DNA of 64,000 bases from Pleurotus djamor (taxonomy: Eukaryota > Basidiomycota > Agaricomycetes > Agaricales > Pleurotaceae). Made by a program: the position numbers and the translations under genes. Every line of letters starts with the position of its first letter. Position 1 is the first letter of the stretch. A model generated the notes under the pieces. It was not told the origin of the DNA. It made no database searches and saw only the letters and a list, made by a program, of their open reading frames with translations. Positions 11,580 through 23,614 of this stretch are shown here, piece after piece. The DNA lies in NCBI GenBank assembly GCA_029747585.1, contig JAPEVF010000088.1:1-64000 (forward strand), in the 5' to 3' direction.

Positions 11580-13750
11580 ATGATCGTTTCCAGTAGGCTT
11601 TGCTGCAGGCTGGTAGCCATTCCAGCTTGTATCTTGGCCTACTTTTTCCTCGTCCATCTCAAGGACTTCTTCGTCTTTCTCTTCATTGGCCATCATGAAA
11701 TTTACCGACCCGTCGCGTATGAGAATTTGCCCACCTGCATACCCGCGCCGCCGCAACACATTCATGAAGACGTCCATCCTGTGCCTCCACCGAAACTGCC
11801 GCCCGTGGTGGAGGACGAGGTCGTGCAGAAGAAGCCGCTGGGGCTGCACGAATTCCGCCCTGACGGATTGCTTGAGGTCAATCCCGACGCCGCGCACCCG
11901 ATTTACGACCTTATCAGTAGAGCAGAGGAACGGTGGAACGACAAGCTGTCGCGGGCCAGCAAGACGTTAGGCGAGGCGGTGACAGAGTACAAACGGAGGT
12001 ACAAGCGTCCACCACCAAAGGGTTTCGACGATTGGTATGTTTCAGCCTGGCTTCGGCGGGAGTCGTGAGTTTTCTTTGCTTACGGCCTTATTCGCTTTAG
12101 GTGGGAGTATGTCACTCAGAACAATGTTCAATTGCCAGACGAATACGACCAGATCCACCGCGACTTGGAACACTTCTGGGGAATCGACCCCAAAGACCTT
12201 CAGAAGATTCAACAAGAGAGTGAAGACCATATGGACTCGTATACATTTGGGAAAATGGATGGCGGACCTGTTAGAGTGGTCAAAACCGCTTTTCAAGAAG
12301 GACGATATGACCAGCTCATCGTGGGCTCAGTGAAGATTCTTCAGTTGTTGGAGGAAGTAGACGATATCCTTCCGACCTTCAGAGCGACGTTTTCCCCTCA
12401 CGATGGTCCTAACAGGCTGACCGACTGGGGCGTCCAAGAAGCGACCTTGCGAGCTGCTGGCCAATACACGCGTATGTCCATCTTCAGAGTCATCGAGTGT
12501 ATTTCTGACAATTACCGTAGCTTTACCCGTGGCCGATCTACCGAAGATAAACCCAATAGGTTGGATATCGGCATGTCCACCAGATTCACCTGCTCGCACG
12601 ACCAAAATCGACTTGGACCATCCCCCTCCACCACCTGAGAAGAAAACCTTCATTTACCACCACCGTCTTTCTATGGACCCGTGTCAACACCCGGAACTCT
12701 TTTACCAGCATGGCCAATTCTTGTCGCACAATTATGGGCCGACGCCGCAGAAGACAATGGTTCCCGAGTTCTCCCAATGCTCGACAACACTTCATCACAA
12801 CATTCGTATACCAACACCATACGGATGGATAGAAGACATCCTCCCACGAGAAAACGATCCGGAATGGCAAGACAAGACAGACGAACGACTTTTATGGCGG
12901 GGAAGTAATACTGGGATATTCCATGCCCCCACAACGCGCTGGAAACCTGCACACCGAAACCGGCTCATAGAATTTACAAGGGACCTTAATGGAACCGCGA
13001 ACGTCCTCTTGCCCAACAGAAGCTCGGACGAAGCGGTCGGAAATGCCGTTCCCTACCGCAAGGCAAGGTTGAATCCGTCTCTGATGGATATTGCCTATGC
13101 AGGAAAGGCACATTCTTGCAGAGAACCTACTTGCTCTGACCTTGAGAAGATGTATGAGTGGCGGAAGATGCAGTCCATTCAAGAAGCAGGGAATTACAAA
13201 TATGTTATTGATGTGAGTTCCCTGTGTTCGCCTACGTCCCTGGCTTGAAATTACCGACCTGTTCCGTTTAGATTGACGGTAATGGATGGTCTGGTCGGTT
13301 CAAGCGACTGATCACTTCGAATTCGCTGGTGTTCAAGGCCACGATCTACCCTGAATGGTTTGTTCCTTCGATTTTTGAACGGTACACGGCGCTGATGGTC
13401 GCTCCTCTAGGTTCTCCGACCGTGTCCAGCCGTGGGTGCATTATGTCCCAATCCAAATGGACCTGTCCGACCTGTACGACTCGCTTTTGTTCTTCCGAGG
13501 GGATGCTATGACCGGCGAAGGCGGACATGATGGCATGGCCCGTAAAATTGCTGTTGCGGGGCGTGAGTGGAGCCGGACATACTGGAGAAGAGAGGATCTT
13601 ATTGCGTATTTCTTGAGGTATGCATCTTCCCCTCCCTTTCCCCGTGCTGTTTTCTAATTGGGTGTTGCTAGATTACTGTTGGAGTATGCAAGACTTATGA
13701 GCGATGACAGAGATCAAATGTCCTTCAGCATAGACGATTTGTATGATTAA
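11580..13750 (+). CDS. GT90 (CAP10-type) glycosyltransferase, copy 2
   Basis: Six exons: 11580-12034, 12101-12471, 12521-13212, 13272-13357, 13411-13617 and 13672-13750. They join in phase to 1890 bases, 629 residues. The ATG at 11580 gives a short cytoplasmic end then hydrophobic residues ~9-32 (LVAIPACILAYFFLVHLKDFF), a type II anchor. Then come a proline-rich stem, the YKRRYKRPPPKGFDDWW block (~135-153), an LLWRGSNTG block, RKARLNPSLMDIAY, and the GT90 core: IDGNGWSGRFKRL (~507), KATIYPEW, VHYVPIQMDLSDLYDSL and AGREWSRTYWRRED, ending RLLLEYARLMSDDRDQ. Golgi glycosyltransferase is the family role; sugar specificity is unknown. It is inverted relative to copy 1, with the membrane gene between them. 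Copy 2 keeps the consensus DGNGWSGRF motif and is the better candidate for full activity. Confidence 0.9.
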
Positions 13751-13898
13751 TGTAGCCATTCCGTGTTCACTGGTCACCGGGCGTCGGTCGTAATATTATT
13801 GTTTTCATAGATTGATTTTTACATAAGAGCCACACCAACTTTAAAGCTTTAGCTTTACGACTAGCCCTGAAAACTTGCTTTCTTCTTTCGTCCACGCA

Positions 13899-15041
13899 AT
13901 GACGAAATTTGGAAAGCGCCGACACACAGTCAGTTCAACACTGTTTCCATCGTCAAAGATGCGCTCTCCCCCTCAGATACCCAACGAGCTCGTTCTATAT
14001 ATCATTTCGTTTCTTATGGAGCCGATTGAGTTTGACTCGTGGATTTCTCGTGAAACCCTCAAGCCTCCGTTTGCAGTCATGCGGTCGTGTTCGCAGGCCT
14101 CGAAGACTTTGCGTGGATTCGCTCTAGCTGCCTGGTTTCGTGTGTTGGTGTTGAGAGATCCCTCAGACGTTCGGTTTGGACTCCAAGTTTTTCCTCAGAT
14201 AGGGAACCAGTGGACAAGGTGCGTGCCGAGCTCTTTCTCTGTTTCTCTTAGGCTGATTTGTTCAATGGTTGGTTGACTTGGACATTACAGAGAAATCTAC
14301 TGCATGTTCGTGGACAAATCCACGGTTCACGAGCTGTCAGAGTTCAAACGAGCGACCACCCTGAACTTGGATTTCATGAACAAACCGATCATGTGGATGT
14401 CGTCGCTATCAAGCATCGCTGCGAACATCAAGGAACTGAACTTGCTGGGACATTCGTGGCTTTCGCCGATGAACTTATGCCTTTATGCATCCCAGTTGCC
14501 CGAGCTGAGCGCATTGCGCATCCAAGTCAAGCGCTTGTGGTGTCATCTCTGCAACCTATGCACGAAAGTCCACTTTGCCGGGCTTGTGCCAGAAAAAATT
14601 GTTTATCAGTCGGGACTGGGTCTCCCGGTAAGAGTCACTGCCCATAGTATCTCGTTGCAGCACGAATCTGAAATTTTCCCGTAGATTCACTACGCGAATG
14701 CTCTCGTGAAATGCACGCAACTTCGTCATGTCTCCATTGGTGTTGAGTACACGGCTGATGGTTCTACAACCATTGGACACTCTGGTGATGCACAACGAGA
14801 TAATCCGAATTTCTGGGTTGGCGAATGCGATAGCTGCATGAATCTCATGTATAAGGTGGATGCTTTCCGACAGAAGTGGGTAGCTTCAAAGAAGAGCTTG
14901 GAGTATACTCGGCCTCCTGCTCTTGAGACTGTCGAGTGGGAGCTCTACCCGATCGTCGAGACATCAAGCACGGCTTCTCATGTTTCCACATCCGACTTCG
15001 ACGACTCTGACCGTGAAACTGCAAGCTCGACCGAGGTTTAG
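13899..15041 (+). CDS. F-box-like protein with leucine-rich C-terminal half
   Basis: Three exons (13899-14218, 14291-14627, 14685-15041) join in phase to 1014 bases, 337 residues. Residues ~28-50 (PPQIPNELVLYIISFLMEP) match the start of an F-box (P.E...I..FL), followed by a helix with SKTLRGFALAAWFRVLVL. The rest has LRR-like segments (LSSIAANIKELNLLGHSW, LPELSALRIQVKRL, CTQLRHVSIGVE) and an acidic Ser/Thr tail. F-box proteins recruit substrates to SCF ubiquitin ligases; this family is greatly expanded in mushrooms with poorly known targets. The start follows GT90 copy 2 by only 148 bases in the same direction. The F-box is a reasonable but not certain match. Confidence 0.7.
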
Positions 15042-15627
15042 TCGTCACCCCGTCGTTCGTTATCAGCTCTTTCTTTGGTTTATCTACGGCAAATGAACCC
15101 ATCTTCCTGATTGCCAAGCTCCAATTGCTCCCATTCGTGACATCGGGTTTACCGAGGAAGTGCCTCCGGATCCGAGCGTTTCAGACTTAATTCTCGACTG
15201 CGTGTTGCAGGGTCGGACGGATTTACTGCCTCCTACATACCACATTGTCCATGAATTTTCCGAGGCGAGGGCCTGTCGATGCTTCGCCCTTGTTTCCCCT
15301 GCCTTTACCCTGCCGACATCCATTGCTCTGACTGTTTTGCCGCCGACCGACCCATCACCAACATNCCCCATGCATAGCCTGCCCGGATTCTGCACCATCC
15401 ACCCACANTTGATCCGTCACTACTTCGTCATCGTTTCACACTTCCCACACTCCCGAGACTTCCTTCTGCAGCGCATGGTCTCGCGAGTCCAGTGACTCGG
15501 CTTCTGCCTCCGCGACTAACTTCGATAGAAGACGTGTCGCCGTNTTCGGTGCCCTTTGCGNGTTCATGACTACGCGAAGCACCTATCGATCGACTTCTTG
15601 GTGTGAACGTCTGACTGCATTCACGTC
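15042..15627. other. Intergenic, one unsupported frame
   Basis: An open frame over 15160-15495 contains PSVSDLILDCVLQGRTDLL but has N calls, no ATG start and no splice partners. It might be a decayed piece of an F-box-type gene. Otherwise nothing is seen. Confidence 0.3.
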
Positions 15628-15634
15628 TATATAT
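15628..15634 (+). promoter_or_regulatory. TATA box of the lactonase-like gene
   Basis: TATATAT about 50 bases before the ATG at 15684. Confidence 0.45.
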
Positions 15635-15683
15635 TGCAGCTGGTTTGTTGTAATCTCCCCAATCTACACGCCCTCAACACACN

Positions 15684-17030
15684 ATGGTCTCATTCACCAT
15701 TTTTGCCGGTGGCTACACCAATTTCATTGCCGCATACCTTTTTAATACNGAGACCTCAAGCTTTTCCCTNGTCAACCAATACTACACAGGGCCCAACCCA
15801 TCGTGGCTGACACCCCATCCCACTAATCCAAACATCCTCTAGTTNGTGTCGTTATGTANCCCCAAATTAATGAAATCTTGTTAACATCTGCGTTTTCAGT
15901 GCCGTTAATGAAGTAAACTCAGGCGGCCTCCAATCATTNAGNATAAGCTCAACTGGAACACTCTCAANTCCNTTGGATACNGTTAGCTCGGGNGGANGAC
16001 AACCCTGCTTATGCTGTTGCCCTCAGTAGTGGTCAGCTAGCAATCATGAACGTCAGTCAACATNNATNNTCNNGNGTNGGGGNCTGNAACGGACATTAAN
16101 NTANGTTCATNNTNCTTCCAGTACAGCTCAGGAAATGGGAAGATTATNTCAACAACCTCGCCTACAACATTNGATCAGTCCGCGGGTATTATCACCTTCC
16201 CTCCACCTATCGGGGGNGTGTCCCACCCCCACATGGCGTTGCAGCATGGTAGCGAGATTTTCGTGCCCGATCTGGTAAGATGATGACTGAAANTCCTTCG
16301 CTACGCTGTACGCTAAGATCATGCGAATGTGCTCAGGGAGCAGACAAAATCTGGCGTCTCGTCCAGAATGGATCCCCGAGCAGNTGGGTTATACAAGGCT
16401 CGATNGCTCAACCNCAGGGAAGTGGACCGCGTCATATTGCCATCTTCGGTATGTACAAGCGTCGTCNCATAATANCTCGGNAGTTNACCTGCTGCGTTGC
16501 TTTCAGAGGACCGCTTGTANACCCTCCANGAACTGGCTTCGACTCTTACTGTCCANGCCATTCCAGCGGCNCCCAACGGCACATCTCCCCTCATTGACAA
16601 CGTGTCCATTCTTCCCCCCAATCCCCCCGNCGGCGCAGCGTTCGCTGCTGGGGAAATCCTCATTCCAGAACCTACCGCTAAATTCCCCACCCCNTANATC
16701 TANGTTTCAAACAGAAACACAGGAAANCANGACTGGCGNGGTGACTCCATTGCNATCTTNGAGCANGTCAAGGCCNCGGGNTCNACACCAGAGCATCTCC
16801 ANCTGGTCACNCAGGTATTCACNGGNCTTAACCAAGTTAGAGGCATGGAGTTTGGTCCTGCTTCNGTCGGCGGTGAAGAGTTCTTGGTGGCCAGTGGNGT
16901 GGCTGGTGGCGCTGGTGTTGTNGTGTACAAGAGAACTGATGGTGGAAGGAATCTTGTCGAAGTTGCNCGNAACTACCAAATCCCCACCAGAACTAGCTTT
17001 GTTTGGAGCACTCTCGTNCCCTCGTACTAA
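15684..17030 (+). CDS. Seven-bladed beta-propeller lactonase-like protein (YbhE/muconate-cyclase type)
   Basis: Exons 15684-15841, 15900-16051, 16122-16274, 16337-16448 and 16507-17030. The N-terminus (FTIFAGGYTNFIAAYLFN, then NPSWLTPHPTNPNILYAVNE) is characteristic of the lactonase propeller family (PF10282). Later blocks GGVSHPHMALQH, GSGPRHIAIF, YVSNRNTG, QVRGMEFGP and the C-terminal FVWSTLVPSY also fit. Family members hydrolyse lactones or cyclise muconate in aromatic catabolism; the exact substrate is not inferable. The summed exons are 1099 bases, one too many. The surplus base lies in exon 2 near 15993-15997, where N calls occur and the frame shifts from SSGG into NPAYAVALSSGQ. I read this as a base-call artefact, giving about 365 residues. 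Confidence 0.8.
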
Positions 17031-17193
17031 ACCCGNTCGAAANTACANTAAATAGTATNACGCTCTATATATACATATTAGTGGTGCATCTTGCCTGCTC
17101 ACATACATAGCTTCCCAGTCTAGATCTATATGTCGATATCTATCAAATTCTAAGCAGNCCCAAGCAGTCCTGATATTTTTATGGCNGCAAGCC

Positions 17194-19376
17194 TCAAGCC
17201 TTTGNCGGGTTTTGCTCCGTAAGTTTTACGGAAAAGGCGCTTCTGCGCCGGATAGCAGGTCCATAGAAGAAGAGAACCTGGGAAAGAANATGATNGTTGT
17301 GAGAAAGCATATGGAAACGCGACAATCAGAAGGCCTCACAAACGGGATAGGAATCAAGAGAACTCCAACTCCAGCAATGAGGGTTCCAGCCCACTTTGTC
17401 GTCAGTTTCACAAACATCTGAGGCATGAACAGTGGGAAAACCGTTGCAAAGCCATTCCCTACATTGACCGCGCTAAGNACACCNCNAAGAAAGTANGATG
17501 TCATGGGTACTCACGCAACAGACTNGATCCAGCTAGAGCTGATGACGCATAGGGACCGTAACTGCAATGGATCGCTCCCTTCAAGGCGACGCCGGAAGTA
17601 AGCGGGGGTGACGCACCAATCTGCTAGGTAGTTGCACACAACCAAGAATATGATGTATGTTGCCCACATAAATACCTAGGAAACCGAGGGCCAAGTGTTT
17701 TGAGATTAAACCGTAGAGCCAAGGAGGGAAGACCTACTCCGAAACCTATAGCCGGGGCGATCCAGGGTATCCATGCAAAGGAAGTCCACGCATAGATGAG
17801 CATCCCAATCGGAAGGAGTATAGACGCGGCACAGGCGGCGTAAAGTCGAGCTTCTGGACCTCGTTTGGAAACGCGTTTTCTAAGATGAACTTAGTGAAGT
17901 GAGTTACCGTGACCTCCTTGATCGACTTACAGATAAAACGAATCCTGGTACAGGTTTGTCAGAAAGCCTAATGTGACACCGATGCTAAAGCGAGGTCGTT
18001 GAACTTGATGAAAGAAGAGTGGGGCGGAGGTGGCGTGCTCACAGCATGCTCAGAAACACCGTTCCAACTTGACCATCGTTGAAATGGTAAAGAGAACGAA
18101 ATCCTTCCGGGACCGACCTTAAGACTTCATTTAGCACGTCTCGGGAACGAAGACAATGACACATACTCAAGTATCCCATAGGTTATCCCCCAGGCGAACC
18201 CAACCCAAACCTAATCAATACGTGAGCCGTGTGATGCTTGCTGAGGACACCGACGAAATTGAACCCACACTAAAGCTTGTGACGATGGGTTCTTTGACCA
18301 GAAGATCTAAGAAACAAAAGTCATTGGTAACAGAAGGAAGAAGAGAATTAAAGCTTACATAGCGGTCTCGTACACGAGATATAAACGAGGGACCAGATGT
18401 TCCTTCCGTCGACTTCCACAGGAGCGAGGTATCGGATCCCCGTTTTCTGGCGCATGCGAGCGGCGATACGCAGCAAAATAATTGATGAACGGGTCTCGCA
18501 CATAGTTACGGCATAAAATATGAAATAAGCCGCGCTAATGCTTGGAAAGATACATGATAAACCAAGCTAGCACCGGGTATGCAACAGACAGAGGGAACTT
18601 ACATTAGTTGAGCCCACTGAATCCACCGCCATTCGAGGTTCGGGTTCATCTCTATCCAGCCACCAATGATGGGGCCCAGCGCAATCCCGGCGAAGGCGGC
18701 ATACGCAAAGGTAGACATCGGAAGGCCTCGTTCGTGGGTCTCCCAAAGGTCGGCAATGGTCCCGCCAACCATGGTAGCACCGGTGGCGGCGAAAGCGGCC
18801 TGCAAAAACCTTGCCAAAATGACGATTTGCACATTGGGAGCGCTAAACAGAACTCATTATTCAATATAGCCGAGCCCGAGGAGGATGGTCTTACAGCGCG
18901 ACAAGGACGAACATGACCGTAAAGCCGAAGGTGGAGAAAAGGTATATGACATGCCTGCCAAATTCTTCGCTGAAGGAGACTGTTAGCATGGCGATCGTGC
19001 CATACCCAAGAGGATATACGCTGGTGCCAATGGTAGCCTGAAAGGTGGAGCAATTGAGATCGCGAGTCATAGAGGCAAATCCCATGTTGTATGATCCAGC
19101 TGCTGTGGCTAAGCAGCACAAAATCGTGGGCCATTATTTTAATTCAAGTAGGAGCAGCATGAACGTACCTGTCGTAACGGTGAACATACACGCAATGAGA
19201 GTCATCGCCCACTTTCGCGCTCTCGTGAAGTTCACAGGATTGTGAGGGTCTCCAGGAGAGAAACCAATCTCATCATGGGTTAAGTTCAAGAAGCAAATCG
19301 ACTGGAAGCCGCTCACGATCAAGGAATGGGGAGATCCCTTCTCCATCTCGACAGAAGACGGTAGATCAGTCGCCAT
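17194..19376 (-). CDS. MFS transporter, DHA1 drug/polyamine type
   Basis: Multi-exon gene from ATG 19376 to TGA 17194. The first exon holds a cytoplasmic tail, a DPHNPVNF block and RARKWAMTLIACMFTVTT, the standard entry to helix 1 in fungal DHA1 carriers. Next come SYNMGFASMTRDLNCSTFQA, the motif-A-like SEEFGRHVIYLFSTFGF loop, LARFLQAAFAATGATMVGGTIADLW, and motif C GPIIGGWI, then a long row of short exons. The last exon is reached by an intron starting GTGAGG after PIPF and ending CCCAG; it gives VLFFYGPAIRRRSAF and a short basic tail. Expected topology is 12 helices in the plasma membrane. The substrate is unknown (polyamine, drug or small organic cation are typical). N calls around 17290-17525 leave one exon boundary uncertain. 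Confidence 0.8.
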
Positions 19377-20197
19377 AGCTGGCTGCTGTGAAAGACTAGT
19401 ATCAGAGGGAGGTAAAGATGAAGTGGGTATTGACTGGTAGTCACNTTTTTATATCTTCAACATCGTGTTGTCCAAGGATCCCGATATGACCAAACAGACG
19501 GTCATTCCGTAAAACAAAGACTTCAACCGATACTACGCGAAAGTACCGTGGTTGAGGAAAGAATTTGTCAGCGAGCCAATAGTGAGCCCACACGATGGTA
19601 AAAGAGACCGCCGCATTGAACATCATAACTATTTACTTCCACGAGGCCATGGCGGCATGAGGAAGGCGTGAAGACAAAATTGCCATTTCCACTCGCAAGG
19701 CATTCATCTCACTGGCTTTCGGGGTCGAAGTCTGGTACCAGACACACGGTAAAACTGAGCACGAGAAATTTTACATACATAGGTGCGTCGGAAAGCTTAC
19801 CGTTTGAAGTAAATTTATCCACGGCATTCGCAGAATCGCATGTGTTCGGCCGTTCCACGCGAAGTTTGGCGTTCCTTGACTTTGACGCTTACCGCGATCC
19901 GTCTTTAGAGTATGGAGGTTGGAAGCAAGTAGGATCACCTTGTCCAGTTCGATGGTCGAACTCGATGGCGCTACCCTATATTAGTCAGTTCCTACCTGTA
20001 AATAAATACTAAACATGATTTTCGGGATTTCCTCACATTGAAGGCCTTGTAAAATGTTTCTTCAGATGAAGCATTGAGTAAATGAACACAAAACGAACCC
20101 TAACCTGTAAGTAACACGTAATTACGGGACAGGTTAGAGTTAGGGGCTTAGGAGCTAGGGGTCTGTTAACTGGATATCCCCCCCCGCGCAAACGTAC
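19377..20197. other. Intergenic upstream of MFS gene
   Basis: Short open frames on both strands (19441-19626, 19668-20012) lack domain features. One frame contains hydrophobic FTIVWAHYWLADKFF but no gene can be built. Probably promoter and non-coding sequence. Confidence 0.35.
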
Positions 20198-20853
20198 GGG
20201 AGACGGTGCCTTAGCGGGGACCCCGTATTGTGATCGTCTCCCGGGAGACGTTGGTTGGAAATGACCCCGGAAACCCTCTGGATGGGCGTCGGTCATCGTC
20301 TTTGGCAGTCTCAAGATGCGAATACACCGCGGATGATGCATCAGACATGTAGATACGGTAGCCGAGATAAATACACAATTTTTACGTACGACTGACATGA
20401 GTGGTTAGCAGATAAGATAAGGAACAATGGGATCTCGCTGCGAAAAATAATACTTACGTCTTCGCTTCGCATTTGCGTCTCCCGGCAGTGAAATAAGCTG
20501 AAAATTTTCATGGGAGACGATTCCCACTAGGCTTCCTGCCAACTTTTGCGTCTCCCATGACTCAATAAGTTCAATAAGCAGCAGTGGGAGACGCGGAAGT
20601 GGCCGAAATGTGGGGCTGACACTCTGTTCCTCCCCTGAGCCCCTCCCTCCGAGGTAATTCTCATTTTCTGCGACTCCTACTACTCCTTGACACTCAAACT
20701 GTGATACTTTCAATCAAAGAGTATGCAGGTAGCTACAATAATTTTTTCAGGCCTTTAACATCCAAACTTATCGCTCTACAGCTCCTCGGCCCATTCACCA
20801 CCTAAATCACGGTGTTCAGGGGGCATGTCCCAATACGGCAGGCACCGTCTCCC
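20198..20853. repeat. Inverted-repeat element with clustered GTCTCCC/GGGAGAC
   Basis: The ends carry an exact 14-base inverted repeat, GGGAGACGGTGCCT at 20198-20211 and its complement at 20840-20853. Inside are a 16-base perfect palindrome, CGTCTCCCGGGAGACG (20235-20250), and two hairpin-like units. One is 20475-20520, with 9-base-type arms. The other is 20548-20594, with perfect 10-base arms GCGTCTCCCA/TGGGAGACGC around a 27-base spacer. The open frame 20405-20713 crosses these and is not convincing as a gene. The pattern suggests a small non-autonomous transposon remnant (MITE-like), but no target-site duplication could be confirmed by eye. Confidence 0.5.
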
Positions 20854-21470
20854 AGTGCGTCAGAAGCTTTCAGGATGCCGACTCTAGTATAGTCAGGCCA
20901 ATTTGGGAGGTGACATTGAGATGGATATCCGCATGGGCTGTTCAAAATCAATCTTGAGGCTACATTTATACAGACTGAATGCATTTATTGATCTGAAAGA
21001 ACAAGTGAGCGATGCCTTTGGGTGTTTCCAGTGTTCAGATGAAGACATGTTGTAAGGACCCTAGTATTCATGTGCTACGCAATATTCATGCTGCATGCGA
21101 TAAACTAGATCTTCGGTGAATAACTGCCGATGAAATGGTCTGGCGGCTCTGTGCATGACCGTCCAGAACTGCCCCAAAGTATCCTGGGCCGGATCTTCAG
21201 GCCGTCTTCGATGGAGCCCTCAACATAAAGCTGTTTGGATGGGATGAAGTGCCGGGCGTCGAGGAAGCTAAAACTATGTTTTCGTGGTCTAGACTTTATT
21301 CGTGGTTCACATCGCGCCCTCGTCCAGAGCAATGATCACCGGCTCAAGGTGTCCCCTAATCATGTGGTAGCGACCGAGGCTACTACTAAGGGGCGGCCCC
21401 CGTTCCAGTCCGCCATCGTACTTCGTAACGTCGCTCTGGTCAGACCCATTTCGCACCGATGGCGGACGAC
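20854..21470. other. Promoter-side intergenic region
   Basis: About 600 bases without supported coding, upstream of the oleate hydratase gene. No repeats seen. Confidence 0.35.
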
Positions 21471-21478
21471 TATATAAC
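21471..21478 (+). promoter_or_regulatory. TATA box of oleate hydratase gene
   Basis: TATATAAC lies 57-64 bases upstream of the ATG at 21535, a normal spacing for a TATA-driven fungal gene with a short 5'UTR. Confidence 0.55.
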
Positions 21479-21534
21479 CCGCAACGGATGCACCTTGTAA
21501 GCCACCTACTTACCCATAACAAACACCCAATCTC

Positions 21535-23252
21535 ATGACTTTCTCAGAAACCATCCTCCAGCACGCGCACTTGTCGCGTGCCGTTGATCGACACCGTGAC
21601 CCCTCCGAAACCAAAGCTTATCTCATAGGAGGCGGTATCGGTTCTCTCGCTGCTGCTTCCATCCTCATTCGCGATGCTCACGTTCCTGCCGCCAATATCC
21701 ACATCCTCGACGAAGGCAAGCTCTTCGGGGGCGCGATGGACGGCGCTGGAACAGCCGAAGCGGGATACTCTGCTCGTGGTGGTCGCATGCTCAACTGCAG
21801 TTATGTTTGCTTGTACGACCTGCTGAAGAGCGTGCCTTCACTGGAGACCCCCGAGAAGACCGTGTATGACGACATCATGGAATTTACCAAGGCTCATCCC
21901 TCTCATGCGAAGGCTAGGTTAGTGGAGAACCAAGGACAAAAGGTCGATGTCACGCACATGGGCTTCAATGCGAAAGGTCAGTTTCAGTTTCTCTTGCATC
22001 TCCGAAAGGACGAATAGCTGATTTCTTTCGGGCAGATCGTTACGAGCTCTTGAAGCTCTGGCTCGCGAGCGAAGACGATCTTGGCACCAAAAAGATAACC
22101 GACTGCTTCTCAGAGCACTTCTTCACCACCAATTTCTGGTTTATGTGGATTACGACGTTCGCGTTCCAGCCATGGCACAGCGCCGTCGAATTCAAGCGTT
22201 ATCTTCATCGTTTCATCCATGAATTCCCTCGTATCAATACTCTTGAAGGAGTCGACCGGACTCCGTATAACCAATACGACTCGATCATCTACCCCTTACA
22301 GACGTGGTTGCAAGGGCAAGGCGTCCAGTTCGTCAACGAGACCAAGATCATCGACGTTGACTTCGATGTCGACGCTGACAAGACCGTCACGGCGAAGCGC
22401 ATCCACACTTCAAGCCAGGGATCAAGCCGCGTGATTGAGGTCGCTCCCGGAGACTTGGTGTTCGTCACCAACGGTAGCATGACTTCTGCTTCCTCCCTTG
22501 GCTCCATGGACGCCCCTCCTCAGACCATCATCGACCCCAAATACGACGGTGCGTGGTCGCTGTGGACGTCCATCGCCTTCAAGCTTGGCGAGAAGTTTGC
22601 CGGAAACCCCAGCCACTTCATCAACCGCATCGATGAATCCAAGTGGGAATCGTTCACCATCACCATGAAGGATCCTCTTCTCCTGAATCTTCTCGTCGAG
22701 TGGAGTGGCAACATCCCAGGGTCCGGGGCTCTCGTCACTTTCAAAGACTCGAATTGGCTCCTTTCCTACGTTCTTCCCCACCAACCCCACTTCCGTAACC
22801 AACCCGAAAGCGTCTCGGTCCTCTGGGGATACGCCTTGACCCTCGACAAGCCCGGAAACTTCGTCAAGAAGACCTTGCCGGAGTGCACTGGCGCTGAGAT
22901 CCTGCAGGAAATGCTTTACCACCTCGGGATGTCCGCGAAATACGAAGAAGTCTTGCCGACAGTCAATGTCATCCCAGCCATGCTCCCCTACATCACTTCG
23001 CAGTTCCTGACGCGCCATCATAAGGATCGTCCTCGAGTTGTCCCAAAGCACAGCCATAACTTCGCTTGGTTGGGCCAATGGACGGAAATCCCTGACGACA
23101 CGGTCTTCACCGTTGAATATTCCGTGCGGGCGGCAATGATTGCTGTCTACGAGCTGATGGGCTTGCCGAAGAATCCTCATCCACCCGCGATTTACAAGGG
23201 AGAGCATCATCTCGACGTCATATTCCGGGCGTTGGGCATGGCGATGACATAG
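21535..23252 (+). CDS. Oleate hydratase (FAD-dependent fatty acid hydratase, MCRA family)
   Basis: Two exons (21535-21976, 22036-23252) join in phase to 552 residues, close to the 550-590 usual in the family. The intron has GTCAGT...GGCAG borders. Residues ~27-48 (KAYLIGGGIGSLAAASILIRD) hold the FAD-binding GGGIGS fold, followed by NIHILDE, GGAMDGAG and the SARGGRMLN block that lines the active site in MCRA proteins. Later come FWFMWITTFAFQPWHSAVEFKRY, EGVDRTPYNQYDSIIYPL and GDLVFVTNGSMTSASS. The enzyme adds water across the cis-9 double bond of oleate to give 10-hydroxystearate; FAD is structural rather than redox-active. The frame continues without a break to the C-terminus (FNWLGQ-like NFAWLGQWTEIPDDTVFTVEYSVR). 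Substrate range in this fungus is not known. Confidence 0.92.
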
Positions 23253-23614
23253 GGCGGATATCTGTATGTATTGTTAGCAACGTGAAAGGCAATGGACTAA
23301 TATGTAGCAACGAACTTTCACTGTAATACGGTGTCTTTTTATCCATTTTGCCACCAACGAAATAATAATCATAATACTCAACAATGGCGAGCATCGAGGA
23401 AGAACGTCCCTGACAAAGAACAAGTCAGTATTCGTAAGAGAGAAGGCCACGGAAGGGCTCAAGGGGTGTTCGACAAGATGATTACTATTAGACGGATGAA
23501 AACCAAACAGTGATGGAATAAAGAAGGGGAGATGAGATGCTACATTACAACGACGACGACGGGTATCGTATGCAAATACAATTAAGATGGATAACGATGA
23601 TTGAAGTGGTGTGG
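23253..23614. other. Convergent intergenic region
   Basis: About 360 bases between the 3' ends of the oleate hydratase and HymA genes. AT-rich, presumably holding both polyadenylation regions; no gene seen. Confidence 0.4.

Noticed and set aside
22422..23210. 262-codon minus-strand frame opposite oleate hydratase
   Set aside because: Shadow of a well-supported gene with family motifs on the plus strand.
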